Counted from the stretch's first letter, positions 1 through 11,150 are shown. The stretch: DNA of 64,000 nt from Serripes groenlandicus (GCA_031761405.1 JASEVX010000006.1:33235359-33299358), one strand, 5' to 3'. Numbers and translations: made by a program. The notes: a model not told the origin generated them from the sequence alone.

Positions 1-2290
1 ATCCCCATAGGGTGGGTCGTACTCGTTATTACTGCTGTGTCAAGACAGCCCCATAGGATGGGTCGTACTCGTTATTACTGCTGTGTCAAGACAGCCCCAT
101 AGGGTGGGTCGTACTCGTTATTACTGTTGTGTCAAGACATCCCCATAGGGTGGGTCGTACTCGTTATTACTGTTGTGTCAAGATAACCCCATAGGGTTGT
201 TCGTACTCGTTATTACTGTTGTGTCAAGACATCCCCATAGGGTGGGTCGTACTCGTTATTACTGCTGTGTCAAGACATCCCCATAGGGTGGGTCGTACTC
301 GTTATTACTGTTGTGTCAAGATAACCCCATAGGGTTGTTCGTACTCGTTATTACTGTTGTGTCAAGACAGCCCCATAGGATGGGTCGTACTCGTTATTAC
401 TGTTGTGTCAAGATAACCCCATAGGGTTGTTCGTACTCGTTATTACTGTTGTGTCAAGACAGCCCCATAGGATGGGTCGTACTCGTTATTACTGTTGTGT
501 CAAGACATCCCCATAGGGTGGGTCGTACTCGTTATTACTGTTGTGTCAAGACAGCCCCATAGGGTGGGTCGTACTCGTTATTACTGCTGTGTCAAGACAG
601 CCCCATAGGGTGGGTCGTACTCGTTATTACTGTTGTGTCAAGACATCCCCATAGGATGGGTCCTACTCATTATTACTGCTGTGTCAAGACATCCCCATAG
701 GGTGGGTCGTACTCGTTATTACTGTTATGTCAAGATAACCCCATAGGGTTGGTCGTACTCATTATTACTGCTGTGTCAAGACATCCCAATAGGGTGGGTC
801 GTTCTCATTATTAGTGTCGTATCAAGACAGCCCCATAGGGTTGGTCGTACTCATTATAACTGTTGTGCCAAGACATCCCCATAGGGTGGGTCGTACTCAT
901 TATAACTGTTGTGCCAAGACATCCCCATAGGGTGGGTCGTACTCGTTATTACTGCTGTGTCAAGACATCCCCATAGGGTGGGTCTTGTGTCAAGACAGCC
1001 CCATAGGGTGTGTCGTACTCGTTATTACTGTTGTGTCAAGACAGCCCCATAGGATGGGTCGTACTCATTATTACTGCTGTGTCAAGACATCCCCATAGGG
1101 TGGGTCGTACTCGTTATTACTGTTGTGTCAAGACAGCCCCATAGGATGGGTCCTACTCATTATTACTGCTGTGTCAAGACAGCCCCATAGGATGGGTCGT
1201 ACTCGTTATTACTGTTGTGTCAAGACATCCCCATAGGATGGGTCGTACTCATTATTACTGCTGTGTCAAGACATCCCCATAGGGTGGGTCGTACTCATTA
1301 TTACTGCTGTGTCAAGACAGCCCCATAGGATGGGTCCTACTCATTATTACTGCTGTGTCAAGACAGCCCCATAGGATGGGTCGTACTCGTTATTACTGTT
1401 GTGTCAAGACATCCCCATAGGATGGGTCGTACTCATTATTACTGCTGTGTCAAGACATCCCCATAGGGTGGGTCGTACTCGTTATTACTGTTGTGTCAAG
1501 ACAGCCCCATAGGATGGGTCCTACTCATTATTACTGCTGTGTCAAGACAGCCCCATAGGATGGGTCGTACTCGTTATTACTGTTGTGTCAAGACAGCCCC
1601 ATAGGATGGGTCGTACTCGTTATAACTGTTGTGTCAAGACAGCCCCATAGGGTGGGTCGTACTCGTTATTACTGCTGTGTCAAGATAACCCCATAGGGTT
1701 GTTCGTACTCGTTATTACTGTTGTGTCAAGACATCCCCATAGGGTGGGTCGTACTCGTTATTACTGTTGTGTCAAGACAGCCCCATAGGATGGGTCGTAC
1801 TCGTTATTACTGCTGTGTCAAGACAGCCCCATAGGATGGGTCGTACTCATTATTACTGCTGTGTCAAGACAGCCCCATAGGATGGGTCGTACTCATTATT
1901 ACTGCTGTGTCAAGACAGCCCCATAGGATGGGTCGTACTCGTTATTACTGCTGTGTCAAGACAGCCCCATAGGATGGGTCGTACTCATTATTACTGCTGT
2001 GTCAAGACAGCCCCATAGGATGGGTCGTACTCATTATTACTGCTGTGTCAAGACAGCCCCATAGGATGGGTCGTACTCGTTATTACTGCTGTGTCAAGAC
2101 ATCCCCATAGGATGGGTCGTACTCATTATTACTGCTGTGTCAAGACATCCCCATAGGATGGGTCGTACTCGTTATTACTGTTGTGTCAAGACAGCCCCAT
2201 AGGATGGGTCCTACTCATTATTACTGCTGTGTCAAGACATCCCCATAGGGTGGGTCGTACTCATTATTAGTGTCGTATCAAGACAATCCT
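1..2290. repeat. Satellite, 46-bp unit, ~49 copies, runs off the left edge
   Basis: The unit is built around CCCCATAGGGTGGGTCGTAC and TCGTTATTACTGCTGTGTCA. Variant sites recur across units: GGGTGG/GGATGG/GGGTTG, TCGTT/TCATT and CTGTG/TTGTG. The palindromic CCCATAGGG lies in most units. The last copies diverge and stop near 2285. Confidence 0.95.
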
Positions 2291-2587
2291 ACGGAGTGCC
2301 TACAACATATCGAGATAATTATGTCAGATCAATGTTTAGTTTGACTAGAAATTATAAATGTTGAATATTGGCTATGCTTTTCTTGAAAGCCTTACCGTGA
2401 TTCACATTGCTATTGACGGCTATAAACACCAACGATGTGAGTTTCCTGTTCTCTATATACATTGTACAGTAGATATCATGGTCGTGGAATGCGTTCTTGG
2501 CCTGGCCAAATATCAAAGGTGTTACTATATCTTATTATAATGTAGTCATTATAATGTAGTCATGCCTACTTGATATGTATTAGCCAT
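2291..2587. other. No recognisable gene or repeat
   Basis: AT-rich spacer. A 60-codon open stretch at 2358-2540 resembles nothing I know. Confidence 0.5.
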
Positions 2588-2814
2588 GTCCTGCATACAT
2601 ACGCTTTCTGACGTCTCTGCATAAGAAGGACGTTTGAAAACATTGTGACAAAAGGAGAAAGTGCTCATGATGAGCACTTTCTCCTTTTGCCACACTGTTT
2701 TAAACTACTCTATTCAAGAGATACAAATTGATTTTTTTAGAGAGTTTCTATGTTTTTGTCTAGATGTTTACAAATTCGTCCACTGCAGAATTGTTATATG
2801 TGGGAAAAGGTAAA
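2588..2814 (+). mobile_element. MITE-A copy
   Basis: Arms TACGCTTTCTGACG and CTGCAGAATTGTTATATGTG surround the inner hairpin GTGCTCATGATGAGCAC. The left terminus is decayed. Confidence 0.75.
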
Positions 2815-2891
2815 CTGCAACATTTACCAGTAACATCGACAGATAAAGGCCTATATTCAGGACAGCTTTATAAAGTTGACTGATTTAATTC

Positions 2892-3127
2892 GTAACCCTT
2901 TCCCACGATCAAATAGACGCTTTCTGACGCCTCTGGAGAAGACGGCTTTTTGAAAACATAGTGACAAAAGGAGAAATTGCTCAAAACGAGCAATTTCTTC
3001 TTTTGTCACCATATTTTCAACACTATTCAGTTATTGTTCTTTCCATTTAAAGGGATTTTCTATTCCTTTGCCTAGACGTTTTCAAAGTCGTCTGCTGCAG
3101 ATTTGTTGTATGTTGGTGGGTGTTTAA
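2892..3127 (+). mobile_element. MITE-A copy
   Basis: It starts TAACCCTTTCCC and has the inner hairpin ATTGCTCAAAACGAGCAAT. The right arm is GTCGTCTGCTGCAGATTTG, followed by a decayed TTAA end. Confidence 0.85.
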
Positions 3128-3382
3128 ATTTCAGAAAAAAACCTTACAGGGGTTTCAATCCCTTCCACGAAGACGGAGCAAATATATAGTTTATAGTTTA
3201 TTATGCGTTACGGGAGCAAATATATTGTACTGGTTTATAGTTTATGATGCGTTGCATGGCTATACATATGCAGTGCCTACAAACAGCCTGCAGACATATT
3301 TAAAATTGAGTCACGTGACACAAAAACCGAATTTTGGATATAATGCATGACGATGTTTTGATGAAATTGAAAACGGATCGTT

Positions 3383-3570
3383 TCCCACCAATATCTCTCT
3401 TATTACTCAACCAAACCCTATGTTGCGGGTACTCAAAAGAATCGTATCAGTGAGACGATTCTTTTGTAGTACACACAACATAGGTTTTACTGAGTGCTAA
3501 CCGATAGATAAATCGTGGAAGCAAGACCCGTTTGCCCTTTCTTATCTTTAGTCCTCGAGAACCATTAAGG
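3383..3570 (-). mobile_element. MITE-C copy (long-palindrome family)
   Basis: The hairpin AACCCTATGTTGCGGGTACT...CAACATAGG is centred near 3450 with AATCGTATCAGTGAGACGATT in the loop region. It is flanked by ATATCTCTCTTATTACTCAA and by the CTTATCTTTAGTCCTCGAG terminus. Confidence 0.75.
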
Positions 3571-3591
3571 CTACGTATGATTTAGGTTAAA

Positions 3592-3800
3592 TTTCAGAGC
3601 TCTAGATAAGGGGAGTTTTACATGTTCTAAAATGTTTATTTGACCCTCGAACCCTATGTTGTAGGTACTCAAAAGAATCGTCTCAGTGAGACGATTCTTT
3701 TGAGTACCCACAACATAGGGTTTGCTTTGATAATAAGAGAGAAATTGTGGAAAAAAGCTGAATACCCCTCCTTATCTGGAACCCCTGGAACTTAATATGA
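3592..3800 (+). mobile_element. MITE-C copy with near-perfect 36-bp-arm hairpin
   Basis: It begins AGAGCTCTAGATAAGGGG and ends CTCCTTATCTGGA. The hairpin at 3650-3722 has arms matching except for one base (GTAGGTACTC against GTGGGTACTC), meeting at GTCTCAGTGAGAC. Confidence 0.85.
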
Positions 3801-4167
3801 GGGAACGTACCGTCGGGGTCTTATTATTCCCCAATAGTGTCTTCAGACTTGTGTTTGATACAGCGTGAGGAAAAGTGTTACCCTTGTCCACATGCATACG
3901 CATTTCGATGAATGTTTTCATCATTCTTCGATCAATATACTTTGATTTAAATAGAGATTAACCATATGTTGCCTACATGCTTTTAAAGCCGTCTGCTGCA
4001 GAGGTGTTGATTATGGGAAGGGATTAAACTTTTCAACCACGAGTCGATACAACACATCTGAAACAAACGACTTCGAAAACATCTAGAGCAAAACCATGGA
4101 TAATCTATCTGAATGAAAGTTAATTTATCGGAAAAAGTCGGCAGCGTTAATGAATTTGACACTAATA

Positions 4168-4370
4168 TCTTCAGAGTTCTAGATACGGGGCATTTTTCAT
4201 ATTCTAGAATCCTTATTTGACACTTAAACCCTATGGTGTAGGTACTCAAAAGAATCGTCTCAGTGAGACGATTCTTTTGAGCACTCACATCATAGGGTTT
4301 GGTTGAATAATAAGAGAGATATTGTGGGGAAAAGAGCTGTATACTCCTTCTTATCTAGTCCTCTAATGTT
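4168..4370 (+). mobile_element. MITE-C copy
   Basis: It begins CAGAGTTCTAGATACGGGG and ends CCTTCTTATCTAGTCCTC. The central hairpin is AACCCTATGGTGTAGGTACT... with a GTCTCAGTGAGAC centre. Confidence 0.85.
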
Positions 4371-4712
4371 AACACAGAACCCACCATGTAGGAGCAGACA
4401 GTGTATTTTATTGGCTGCAAAGCTGAGAAAGAAGTTCTATTCGAGAAACAGCCGTCATTGATTCTTCCCTTGCTCTAGTTTAAGGAAAGATGGCCAATAT
4501 CACTGCATGGAATATGAAGAGTTTTCTCCAGGATTTGCTGCACGTTGCATGATGGATATCTAGTTAATACACTATTGATTGTACGTATAACATGATTTAA
4601 AGAGAAACTTAAGTATTGAAGAGAAAGCCCATCTGGCTTATGTGTAACGTCTATCTCCCAGGGCACACTTAAACTCTTCATTGAAACACATTCAGACAAG
4701 TGGTTCAAACAC
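4371..4712. other. No recognisable gene or repeat
   Basis: A single 77-codon minus-strand open stretch (4475-4708) has no recognisable motif. Confidence 0.45.
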
Positions 4713-5472
4713 TAATCATAAACTACTGTTTCTAACACTTCTTCTCTTCAGGGGCCTCATATCATAAACTACTGTTTCTAGCACGTCTTCTCTTCAGGGG
4801 CCTCATATCATAAACTACTGTTTCTAGCACTTCTTCTCTTCAGGGGCCTTATATCATAAACTACTGTTTCTAGCACTTCTTCTCTTCAGGGGCCTCATAT
4901 CATAAACTACTGTTTCTAGCACTTCTTCTCTTCAGGGGCCTCATATCATAAACTACTGTTTCTAGCACTTCTTCTCTTCAGGGGCCTCATATCATAAACT
5001 ACTGTTTCTAGCACTTCTTCTCTTCAGGGGCCTCATATCATAAACTACTGTTTCTAGCACTTCTTCTCTTCAGGGGCCTCATATCATAAACTACTGTTTC
5101 TAGCACTTCTTCTCTTCAGGGGCCTCATATCATAAACTACTGTTTCTAGCACTTCTTCTCTTCAGGGGCCTCATATCATAAACTACTGTTTCTAGCACTT
5201 CTTCTCTTCAGGGGCCTCATATCATAAACTACTGTTTCTAGCACTTCTTCTCTTCAGGGGCCTCATATCATAAACTACTGTTTCTAGCACTTCTTCTCTT
5301 CAGGGGCCTCATATCATAAACTACTGTTTCTAACACTTCTTCTCATCAGGGACATCATATCATAAACTACTGTTTCTAGCACTTCTTCTCATCAGGGGCC
5401 TCATATCATAAACTACTGTTTCTAGCACTTCTTCTCATCAGGGGCCTCGTCAGGGGCCTCGTCAGGGGCCTC
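4713..5472. repeat. Satellite, second 46-bp unit, ~16 copies
   Basis: The unit contains TCATATCATAAACTACTGTT and TCTAGCACTTCTTCTCTTCA, then GGGGCC. Most copies are identical. The right end breaks into CGTCAGGGGCC 11-mers and abuts a SINE head at 5473. Sequence is unrelated to the 1-2290 satellite despite the equal period. Confidence 0.95.
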
Positions 5473-5930
5473 TGTTGTTTAGTGGTAGAGCGTACCCCTC
5501 GGTTTCGTGTTCGATCCCTGGTCGGGTCATACCAACGACTTAACCCTTTCCCTCATATAGACGCTTTCTGACGCCTCTGCAGCAGATGGCTTTTTGAAAA
5601 CATAGTAACAAAAGAAGAAATTGCACAGAATGTGCAATTCCTTTTGTCACAATGTTTTCCACTTTTAGTCATAGGTTATCCATTCAATTATAGAGATTTT
5701 CCATTATTTGACAAAATATGTTCAAAGTCGTCTGCTGCATAATTGTCGTATGAGGGAAATGGTTAAACATGGTAGTAATGGCTGCCCCTTTGGCGCTCTT
5801 GGTCGTCGGGTTAACATTACGACTATCTGTCTGCTGTCAGGATAAATGGACCGGAAGTACTTGTAACTTATCCCCCAGGAAACGTCATGATATGACTGAA
5901 TAATTGTTGGAAGTGACGTAAAACACCATA
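5473..5930 (+). mobile_element. Family-2 SINE, split by a MITE-A insertion
   Basis: The tRNA-like head is at 5473-5535 (GTTTAGTGGTAGAGCGT for box A, GTTCGATCCCTGG for box B). It is interrupted at TTAA. The body resumes at 5767 (GGTAGTAATGGCTGCCC), and the tail AATTGTTGGAAGTGACGTAA lies near 5915. Confidence 0.85.
5540..5766 (+). mobile_element. MITE-A copy inserted at TTAA in a SINE
   Basis: Complete ends TTAACCCTTTCCCTCATATA and GAGGGAAATGGTTAA. The inner hairpin is TTGCACAGAATGTGCAA (CAC/GTG variant). Both flanks are SINE sequence, so the TTAA duplication is clear. Confidence 0.93.
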
Positions 5931-6045
5931 CAATAATACAATAATACTAATACAATAATACAATAATACTAATACAATAATACTAATACAATAATACAAT
6001 AATAATACAATAATACAACAATAATACAATAATACAATAATCACA
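5925..6045. repeat. AAT-type microsatellite grown from a SINE tail
   Basis: ACAATAATACAATAATACTA-type repeats start directly after the SINE tail ACACCATACAATAATAC. Confidence 0.9.
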
Positions 6046-6134
6046 AGAGATGGAACAAAGACTGTTTAATGCTCTTTATCAAAGTCTTTGTGATAGTAGT
6101 ACATGTAGTGGAACATGTACAAACAGTTTGTGGA

Positions 6135-6405
6135 CTATAGGAGCCATGTTCGTGAACACCAGCCATAACTTTTATTGATGGCACGATAAGTGTCGACACG
6201 CCATGTTCGTGAACACCAGTCATAACTTTTATTGATGGCACGATATGTGTCGACACGCCATGTTCGTGAACACCAGCCATAACCTTTATTGATGGCACGA
6301 TATGTGTCGATACGCCATGTACGTGAACACACCAGCCATAACTTGTATTGCTGGCACGATATGTGTCAATAAGCCATAAAGGTGAACACCAGCCATAACC
6401 TCACA
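6135..6405. repeat. Minisatellite, ~59-bp unit, ~4.5 copies
   Basis: The unit contains CGCCATGTTCGTGAACACCA and TTATTGATGGCACGATATGT. The overlapping minus-strand open frames here are only repeat translation. Confidence 0.9.
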
Positions 6406-6551
6406 TGTACGCATTGTTGTTGGTTTTCGTAAAGAACATCTCAAGCTCAGCTTCATTGTTCTCACTGCAATAATCCTTCTAATATGAGATTCAGTGGATA
6501 GTGGTATATGTATATACACATTGCACATTTTACTATTCCATTCAAAACCCA

Positions 6552-6730
6552 TTGGTAGTAATGGCTGCCCCCCTAGACGCTCATGGTTGCGGGGTTAGCA
6601 TTACCACAGACTGGCTGGTGTCAGGATCATCGGACCAGTAGTACTGGTAACTTACAAAGGAAACGCTGTAATATAACCGAAAAAGTGTTGAAAGCGGCGT
6701 TAAACCTCAATAATCCAATAAATCAAGTTC
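6552..6730 (+). mobile_element. Family-2 SINE, 5' truncated
   Basis: GGTAGTAATGGCTGCCC, GGTTGCGGGGTTAGCATTAC, GGCTGGTGTCAGGATC, and the tail GTTGAAAGCGGCGTTAAACC. Confidence 0.88.
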
Positions 6731-6789
6731 TCACTGCAATAAACCTTTATTTCTGCTATGCGATTGAGTGGATAGTGTATTCAAAATCC

Positions 6790-6950
6790 TAAGTCTATGT
6801 GGAAAAGCAGCCAGTTGCTTGGGAAGATTGTTGTGTGGAGTACTGGTGTGAGAAAACCAGGAACACATGAGTAGGTGAACTGGCCTCCGTGATATGACTG
6901 AGAAATTGTTAAAAACGGCGTTAAACCCAATCAATCAATCAATCAATCAT
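6790..6950 (+). mobile_element. Family-1 SINE, 5' truncated
   Basis: AAGTCTATGTGGAAAAGCAG, GGAGTACTGGTGTGAGAAAA, CCGTGATATGACTGAGAAAT, the tail ACGGCGTTAAACCC, then (AATC)n. Confidence 0.9.
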
Positions 6951-7008
6951 TCAAAATCTGTATCAAACGTTGCATCGATATATAAAGTGTTGACATACGG
7001 AGAGAGAC

Positions 7009-7168
7009 TTGCCTCTCACCTCTGATCTATGTGAGAAAGTAGTCAGTGGCTTCGAAAGAATGTTGTGTAAGTACTGGTGTGGGAAAGCCAGGAAAACATG
7101 GGTAGGTGCACTGACCGCCGTGATATGACCAAAGCTGTTGAAAGCGGCGTTAAACTCCAAACAAACAA
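7009..7168 (+). mobile_element. Family-3 SINE, 5' truncated, with 14-bp target duplication
   Basis: The body is CTCACCTCTGATCTATGTGA, GACCGCCGTGATATGACC and AGCGGCGTTAAACTCC. ATACGGAGAGAGAC occurs at 6995-7008 and again at 7169-7182, a clean target-site duplication. Confidence 0.93.
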
Positions 7169-7581
7169 ATACGGAGAGAGACACGTGACCGTGTAAGTTC
7201 TGTGTACACGATGACTGAATACATGTTTGATAAGGTCTTACCGTCCATGTTGTGTTTGTCTTTCCTCCCATACACAACACATCTGCAGACGACGACTTTG
7301 AAAACAGTTACAGAAACCTGGAAAAAATCACCATAAAAGATAGCTTAATTGTTAAATAAAATTGAATACATTGTGGCCAAAAAAGAAGTTGCTCATCTGT
7401 TTTCAAAAGTCTGCAGGTGGGTGAAAGGTTAAAAGAACTAGCTAGCTAACACAAACACATTCATCATACAACTATAATTAACATGTATGTATATACTATA
7501 CTGTACAGGGAATAATAGCACGATCGATTTGGCGTACATGTATGTATACGCAATTAAAACTTTTACCGCACACTTCTCTCT

Positions 7582-7799
7582 TTAACTCTTTCAGCGCTAA
7601 ATGCAATATTGAGGTTTTTGCAAACCATACAGATTCAGGTGAGTCAGCTCGTAACGAGCTGTCTCAACTGAAATCAGCATTGTTTGTTTGCCTTAAAGTT
7701 ATAAAAAATATTCCAACATTTGTATTACATGAATATATAATCGACCGATTTTGAACATGGAAGAGTCTACTTTAAACAATTCGGCGCTGAAAGAGTTAA
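7582..7799 (+). mobile_element. MITE-D copy, TTAA-flanked
   Basis: The ends are TTAACTCTTTCAGCGCTAAA and GGCGCTGAAAGAGTTAA, giving a TIR of about 16 bp with TTAA. The inner palindrome is CAGCTCGTAACGAGCTG. It is a different family from MITE-A despite the same TTAA ends. Confidence 0.88.
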
Positions 7800-7886
7800 T
7801 TTCCAATACAGCGCGGTATCGAAAAGTCCCTGCTAGTCATGTAAGATTGTTGAATATTGGACTGCATAGATAGAGAGACTTCCCGT

Positions 7887-8094
7887 TTACCCTTTCACTC
7901 ATATAGACGCTTTCTGACGCCTCTGCAGCAGACGGCTTTTTGAAAACAGTGACAAAAGAAGAAATTGCTCAATACGAGCAATTTCTCCTTTTGCCACAAT
8001 GTTTTCCACTTTGTCATGGGTTATCCATTCAATTATAGGGATTTTCTATGGCAAAACTTGTGCTGCAAAATTATCATATGAGGAAAAGGGTTAA
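7887..8094 (+). mobile_element. MITE-A copy
   Basis: Left CCCTTTCACTCATATAGACG, inner ATTGCTCAATACGAGCAAT, right TATGAGGAAAAGGGTTAA. The right arm has a deletion. Confidence 0.87.
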
Positions 8095-8157
8095 TTTAGA
8101 ACTAATATAATTGTATCTTAGCTTTATTACCGTAAGTTGCTAGGGATTCGATAATTC

Positions 8158-8262
8158 CTAGCCCTTTCCCACAAATAGACGCGTTTTGACGCAATTGCAG
8201 CGGGCAACTTTTGAAAACATAATGAGCAATGTTCTCATTTTTCCACACTGTTTTCGGCTTTA
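8158..8262 (+). mobile_element. MITE-A left part only
   Basis: CCCTTTCCCACAAATAGACG and CTTTTGAAAACATAATGAGC, then lost after CACACTGTTTTC. Confidence 0.7.
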
Positions 8263-8274
8263 TTACACAATACA

Positions 8275-10466
8275 GTACCGTTTGCTTAATCGGTAGCGAC
8301 GCGGATTGTTAATCCAATGTTGTGAGTTCGAATCCATGCTCGGTTAGCATTCTTTCCGACGTTTGACAACAACTCAATGCGACCTCCACCAACCGTCGAA
8401 CAGTCTTTGCGGAAAAGCAGTCAGTTAGTTGTTTGAAAAGACTGTTGTGTAGAGTACTGGTGTGAGAAAGTCAGAAAACGCATGGATAGGTGTACTGCCC
8501 GTCGTGATATGTAGAGTACTGGTGTGAGAAAGTCAGAAAACGCATGGATAGGTGTACTGCCCGTCGTGATATGTAGAGTACTGGTGTGAGAAAGTCAGAA
8601 AACGCATGGATAGGTGTACTGCCCGCGGTGATATGTAGAGTACTGGTGTGAGAAAGCCGGAGAACGCATGGATAGGTGTACTACCCGTCGTGATATGTAG
8701 AGTACTGGTGTGAGAAAGCCGGAGAACGCATGGATAGGTGTACTGCCCGCCGTGATATGTAGAGTACTGGTGTGAGAAAGCCGGAGAACGCATGGATAGG
8801 TGTACTGCCCGCCGTGATATGTAGAGTCTTGGTGTGAGAAAGCCGGAGAACGCATGTATAGGTGTACTGCCCGTCGTGATATGTAGAGTCTTGGTGTGAG
8901 AAAGCCAGAAAACGCATGTATAGGTGTACTGCCCGTCGTGATATGTAGAGTACTAGTGTGAGAAAGCCAGAGAACGCTTTTATAGGTGTACTGCCCGTCG
9001 TGATATGTAGAGTATTGGTGTGAGAAAGCCAGAAAACGCATGTATAGGTGTACTGCCCGCCGTGATATGTAGAGTACTGGTGTGAGAACGCCGGAGAACG
9101 CATGGATAGGTGTACTGCCCGCCGTGATATGTAGAGTACTGGTGTGAGAACGCCGGAGAACGCATGGATATGTGTACTGCCCGCCGTGATATGTAGAGTA
9201 CTGGTGTGAGAACGCCGGAGAACGCATGGCTAGGTGTACTGCCCGCCGTGATATGTAGAGTACTGGTGTGAGAAAGCCAGAGAACGCATGTAAAGGTGTA
9301 CTGCCCGCGGTGATATGTAGAGTACGGGTGTGAGAAAGCCAGTGAACGCATGGATATGAGAAAGCCGGAGAACGCATGGCTAGGTGTACTGCCCGCGGTG
9401 ATATGTAGAGTACTGGTGTGAGAAAGCCAGAGAACGCATGGCTAGGTGTACTGCCCGCCGTGATATGTAGAGTACTGGTGTGAGAATGCCGGAGAACGCA
9501 TGGATATGTGTACTGCCCGCCGTGATATGTAGAGTACTGGTGTGAGAACGCCGGAGAACGCATGGATAGGTGTACTGCCCGCCGTGATATGTAGAGTACT
9601 GGTGTGAGAATGCCGGAGAACGCATGGATAGGTGTACTGCCCGCCGTGATATGTAGAGTACTGGTGTGAGAACGCCGGAGAACGCATGGATAGGTGTACT
9701 GCCCGCCGTGATATGTAGAGTACTGGTGTGAGAACGCCGGAGAACGCATGGATATGTGTACTGCCCGCCGTGATATGTAGAGTACTGGTGTGAGAACGCC
9801 GGAGAACGCATGGCTAGGTGTACTGCCCGCCGTGATATGTAGAGTACTGGTGTGAGAAAGCCAGAGAACGCATGTAAAGGTGTACTGCCCGCGGTGATAT
9901 GTAGAATACTGGTGTGAGAAAGCCAGTGAACGCATGGATATGAGAAAGCCGGAGAACGCATGGCTAGGTGTACTGCCCGCGGTGATATGTAGAGTACTGG
10001 TGTGAGAAAGCCAGAGAACGCATGGCTAGGTGTACTGCCCGCCGTGATATGTAGAGTACTGGTGTGAGAATGCCGGAGAACGCATGGATATGTGTACTGC
10101 CCGCCGTGATATGTAGAGTACTGGTGTGAGAACGCCGGAGAACGCATGGCTAGGTGTACTGCCCGCCGTGATATGTAGAGTACTGGTGTGAGAATGCCGG
10201 AGAACGCATGGATAGGTGTACTGCCCGTCGTGATATGTAGAGTACTGGTGTGAGAACGCCGGAGAACGCATGGATAGGTGTACTGCCCGCCGTGATATGT
10301 AGAGTACTGGTGTGAGAAAGTCAGAGTACGCATTGATATGTGTACTGCCCGCCGTGATATGTAGAGTACTGGTGTGAGAAAGCCGGAGAACGCATTGATA
10401 TGTGTACTGCCCGCCGTTATATGCCTGGAAGCTTGTTGAAAATGGCGTTAAACCCAAATCAATCAT
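8275..10466 (+). mobile_element. Family-1 SINE whose middle has become a 62-bp satellite
   Basis: The head is GCTTAATCGGTAGCGACGC with box B GTTCGAATCCATGC, then the family-1 body CTTTCCGACGTTTGACAA and GCAGTCAGTTAGTTG. The array starts where TGTAGAGTACTGGTGTGAGA begins and ends at 10420-10430. Normal SINE tail resumes there (CTTGTTGAAAATGGCGTTAA, ACCCAAATCAATCA). So the satellite lies inside one SINE. Confidence 0.92.
8450..10425. repeat. Satellite, 62-bp unit, ~31 copies, derived from SINE interior
   Basis: The unit contains GTAGAGTACTGGTGTGAGAA, CGCCGGAGAACGCATGGATA and GGTGTACTGCCCGCCGTGAT. Each segment matches the family-1 SINE consensus (GGAGTACTGGTGTGAGAAA, ACTGGCCGCCGTGATATG). A block of about 584 bp is duplicated: a deletion-type unit GCATGGATATGAGAAAGCC at ~9349 recurs at ~9933 with the same unit order after it. 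Minus-strand open frames, up to 446 codons, are repeat translation. Confidence 0.96.
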
Positions 10467-10691
10467 TCTGGCAGCCATAAATGTCTGTCAGTCGTGTGAC
10501 CGATCGTGCAACATTGAACCTTTTGGGATTGCTTGAAAGTCAACAAAGTCAAGACATATAAATACATAATATTATGTCTCTGATGCATATATTAAGAATT
10601 GAAGTTTAATTTTTAGTCGAAAATTTACATTTCTTTGCCCTAAACAATGTTAACAACAAAGTCACAATTATATGTTTAAGACATACAATCT
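10467..10691. other. AT-rich spacer, nothing recognised
   Basis: No coding or repeat signature seen. Confidence 0.5.
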
Positions 10692-10927
10692 GAATCCTTT
10701 CCGACAAACATACGCTTTCTGACGCCTCTGCAGCAGACGACTTTTGATAACAGTGTGGCAAAAGGAGAAATTGCTCATAATAAGCAATATCTCCTTATGC
10801 CACAATGTTTCCAACTTTATCTAGTACATATACTTTCACTTATAAAAAGTTTTAATTTAATGTTTTGCCTACATGTTTTGTTTAAAGTCGTCTGCTGCAG
10901 ACTTGCTGTATGTGGGAAAGGGTTTAA
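10692..10927 (+). mobile_element. MITE-A copy
   Basis: CCTTTCCGACAAACATACGC, hairpin ATTGCTCATAATAAGCAAT, right GTCGTCTGCTGCAGACTTGC and GGGAAAGGGTTTAA. Confidence 0.85.
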
Positions 10928-11150
10928 GCGTTCTATACACTATTCATACTTATACATTGAAACGGATATATATATGTATAGCATGAAGTTTTCAGGTTTA
11001 TATATAAGTACATGTATTGTGATCTCTCGAGGGTCCCCAACGCTTACCCTGTCCCACATGCAGGGACATCACTCATGCAGCCTACGACATTTGTAAAAGC
11101 AATGGGGCAAAAAGAGAATTTGCTCATCCCGAACTATATATATTCAGTAG

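Noticed and set aside
1..2290. CRISPR-like regular array
   Set aside because: Units are contiguous with no unique spacers, and the DNA is eukaryotic. The same holds for the arrays at 4713, 8450, 23453, 29930 and 45120.
6041..6552. Overlapping minus frames with a repeated VHEHGVST motif
   Set aside because: Translation of a 59-bp minisatellite.
8595..10333. Minus-strand open frames up to 446 codons
   Set aside because: They are translations of the 62-bp satellite, which happens to lack stops in all three minus frames. There is no non-repeat part, start context or domain.
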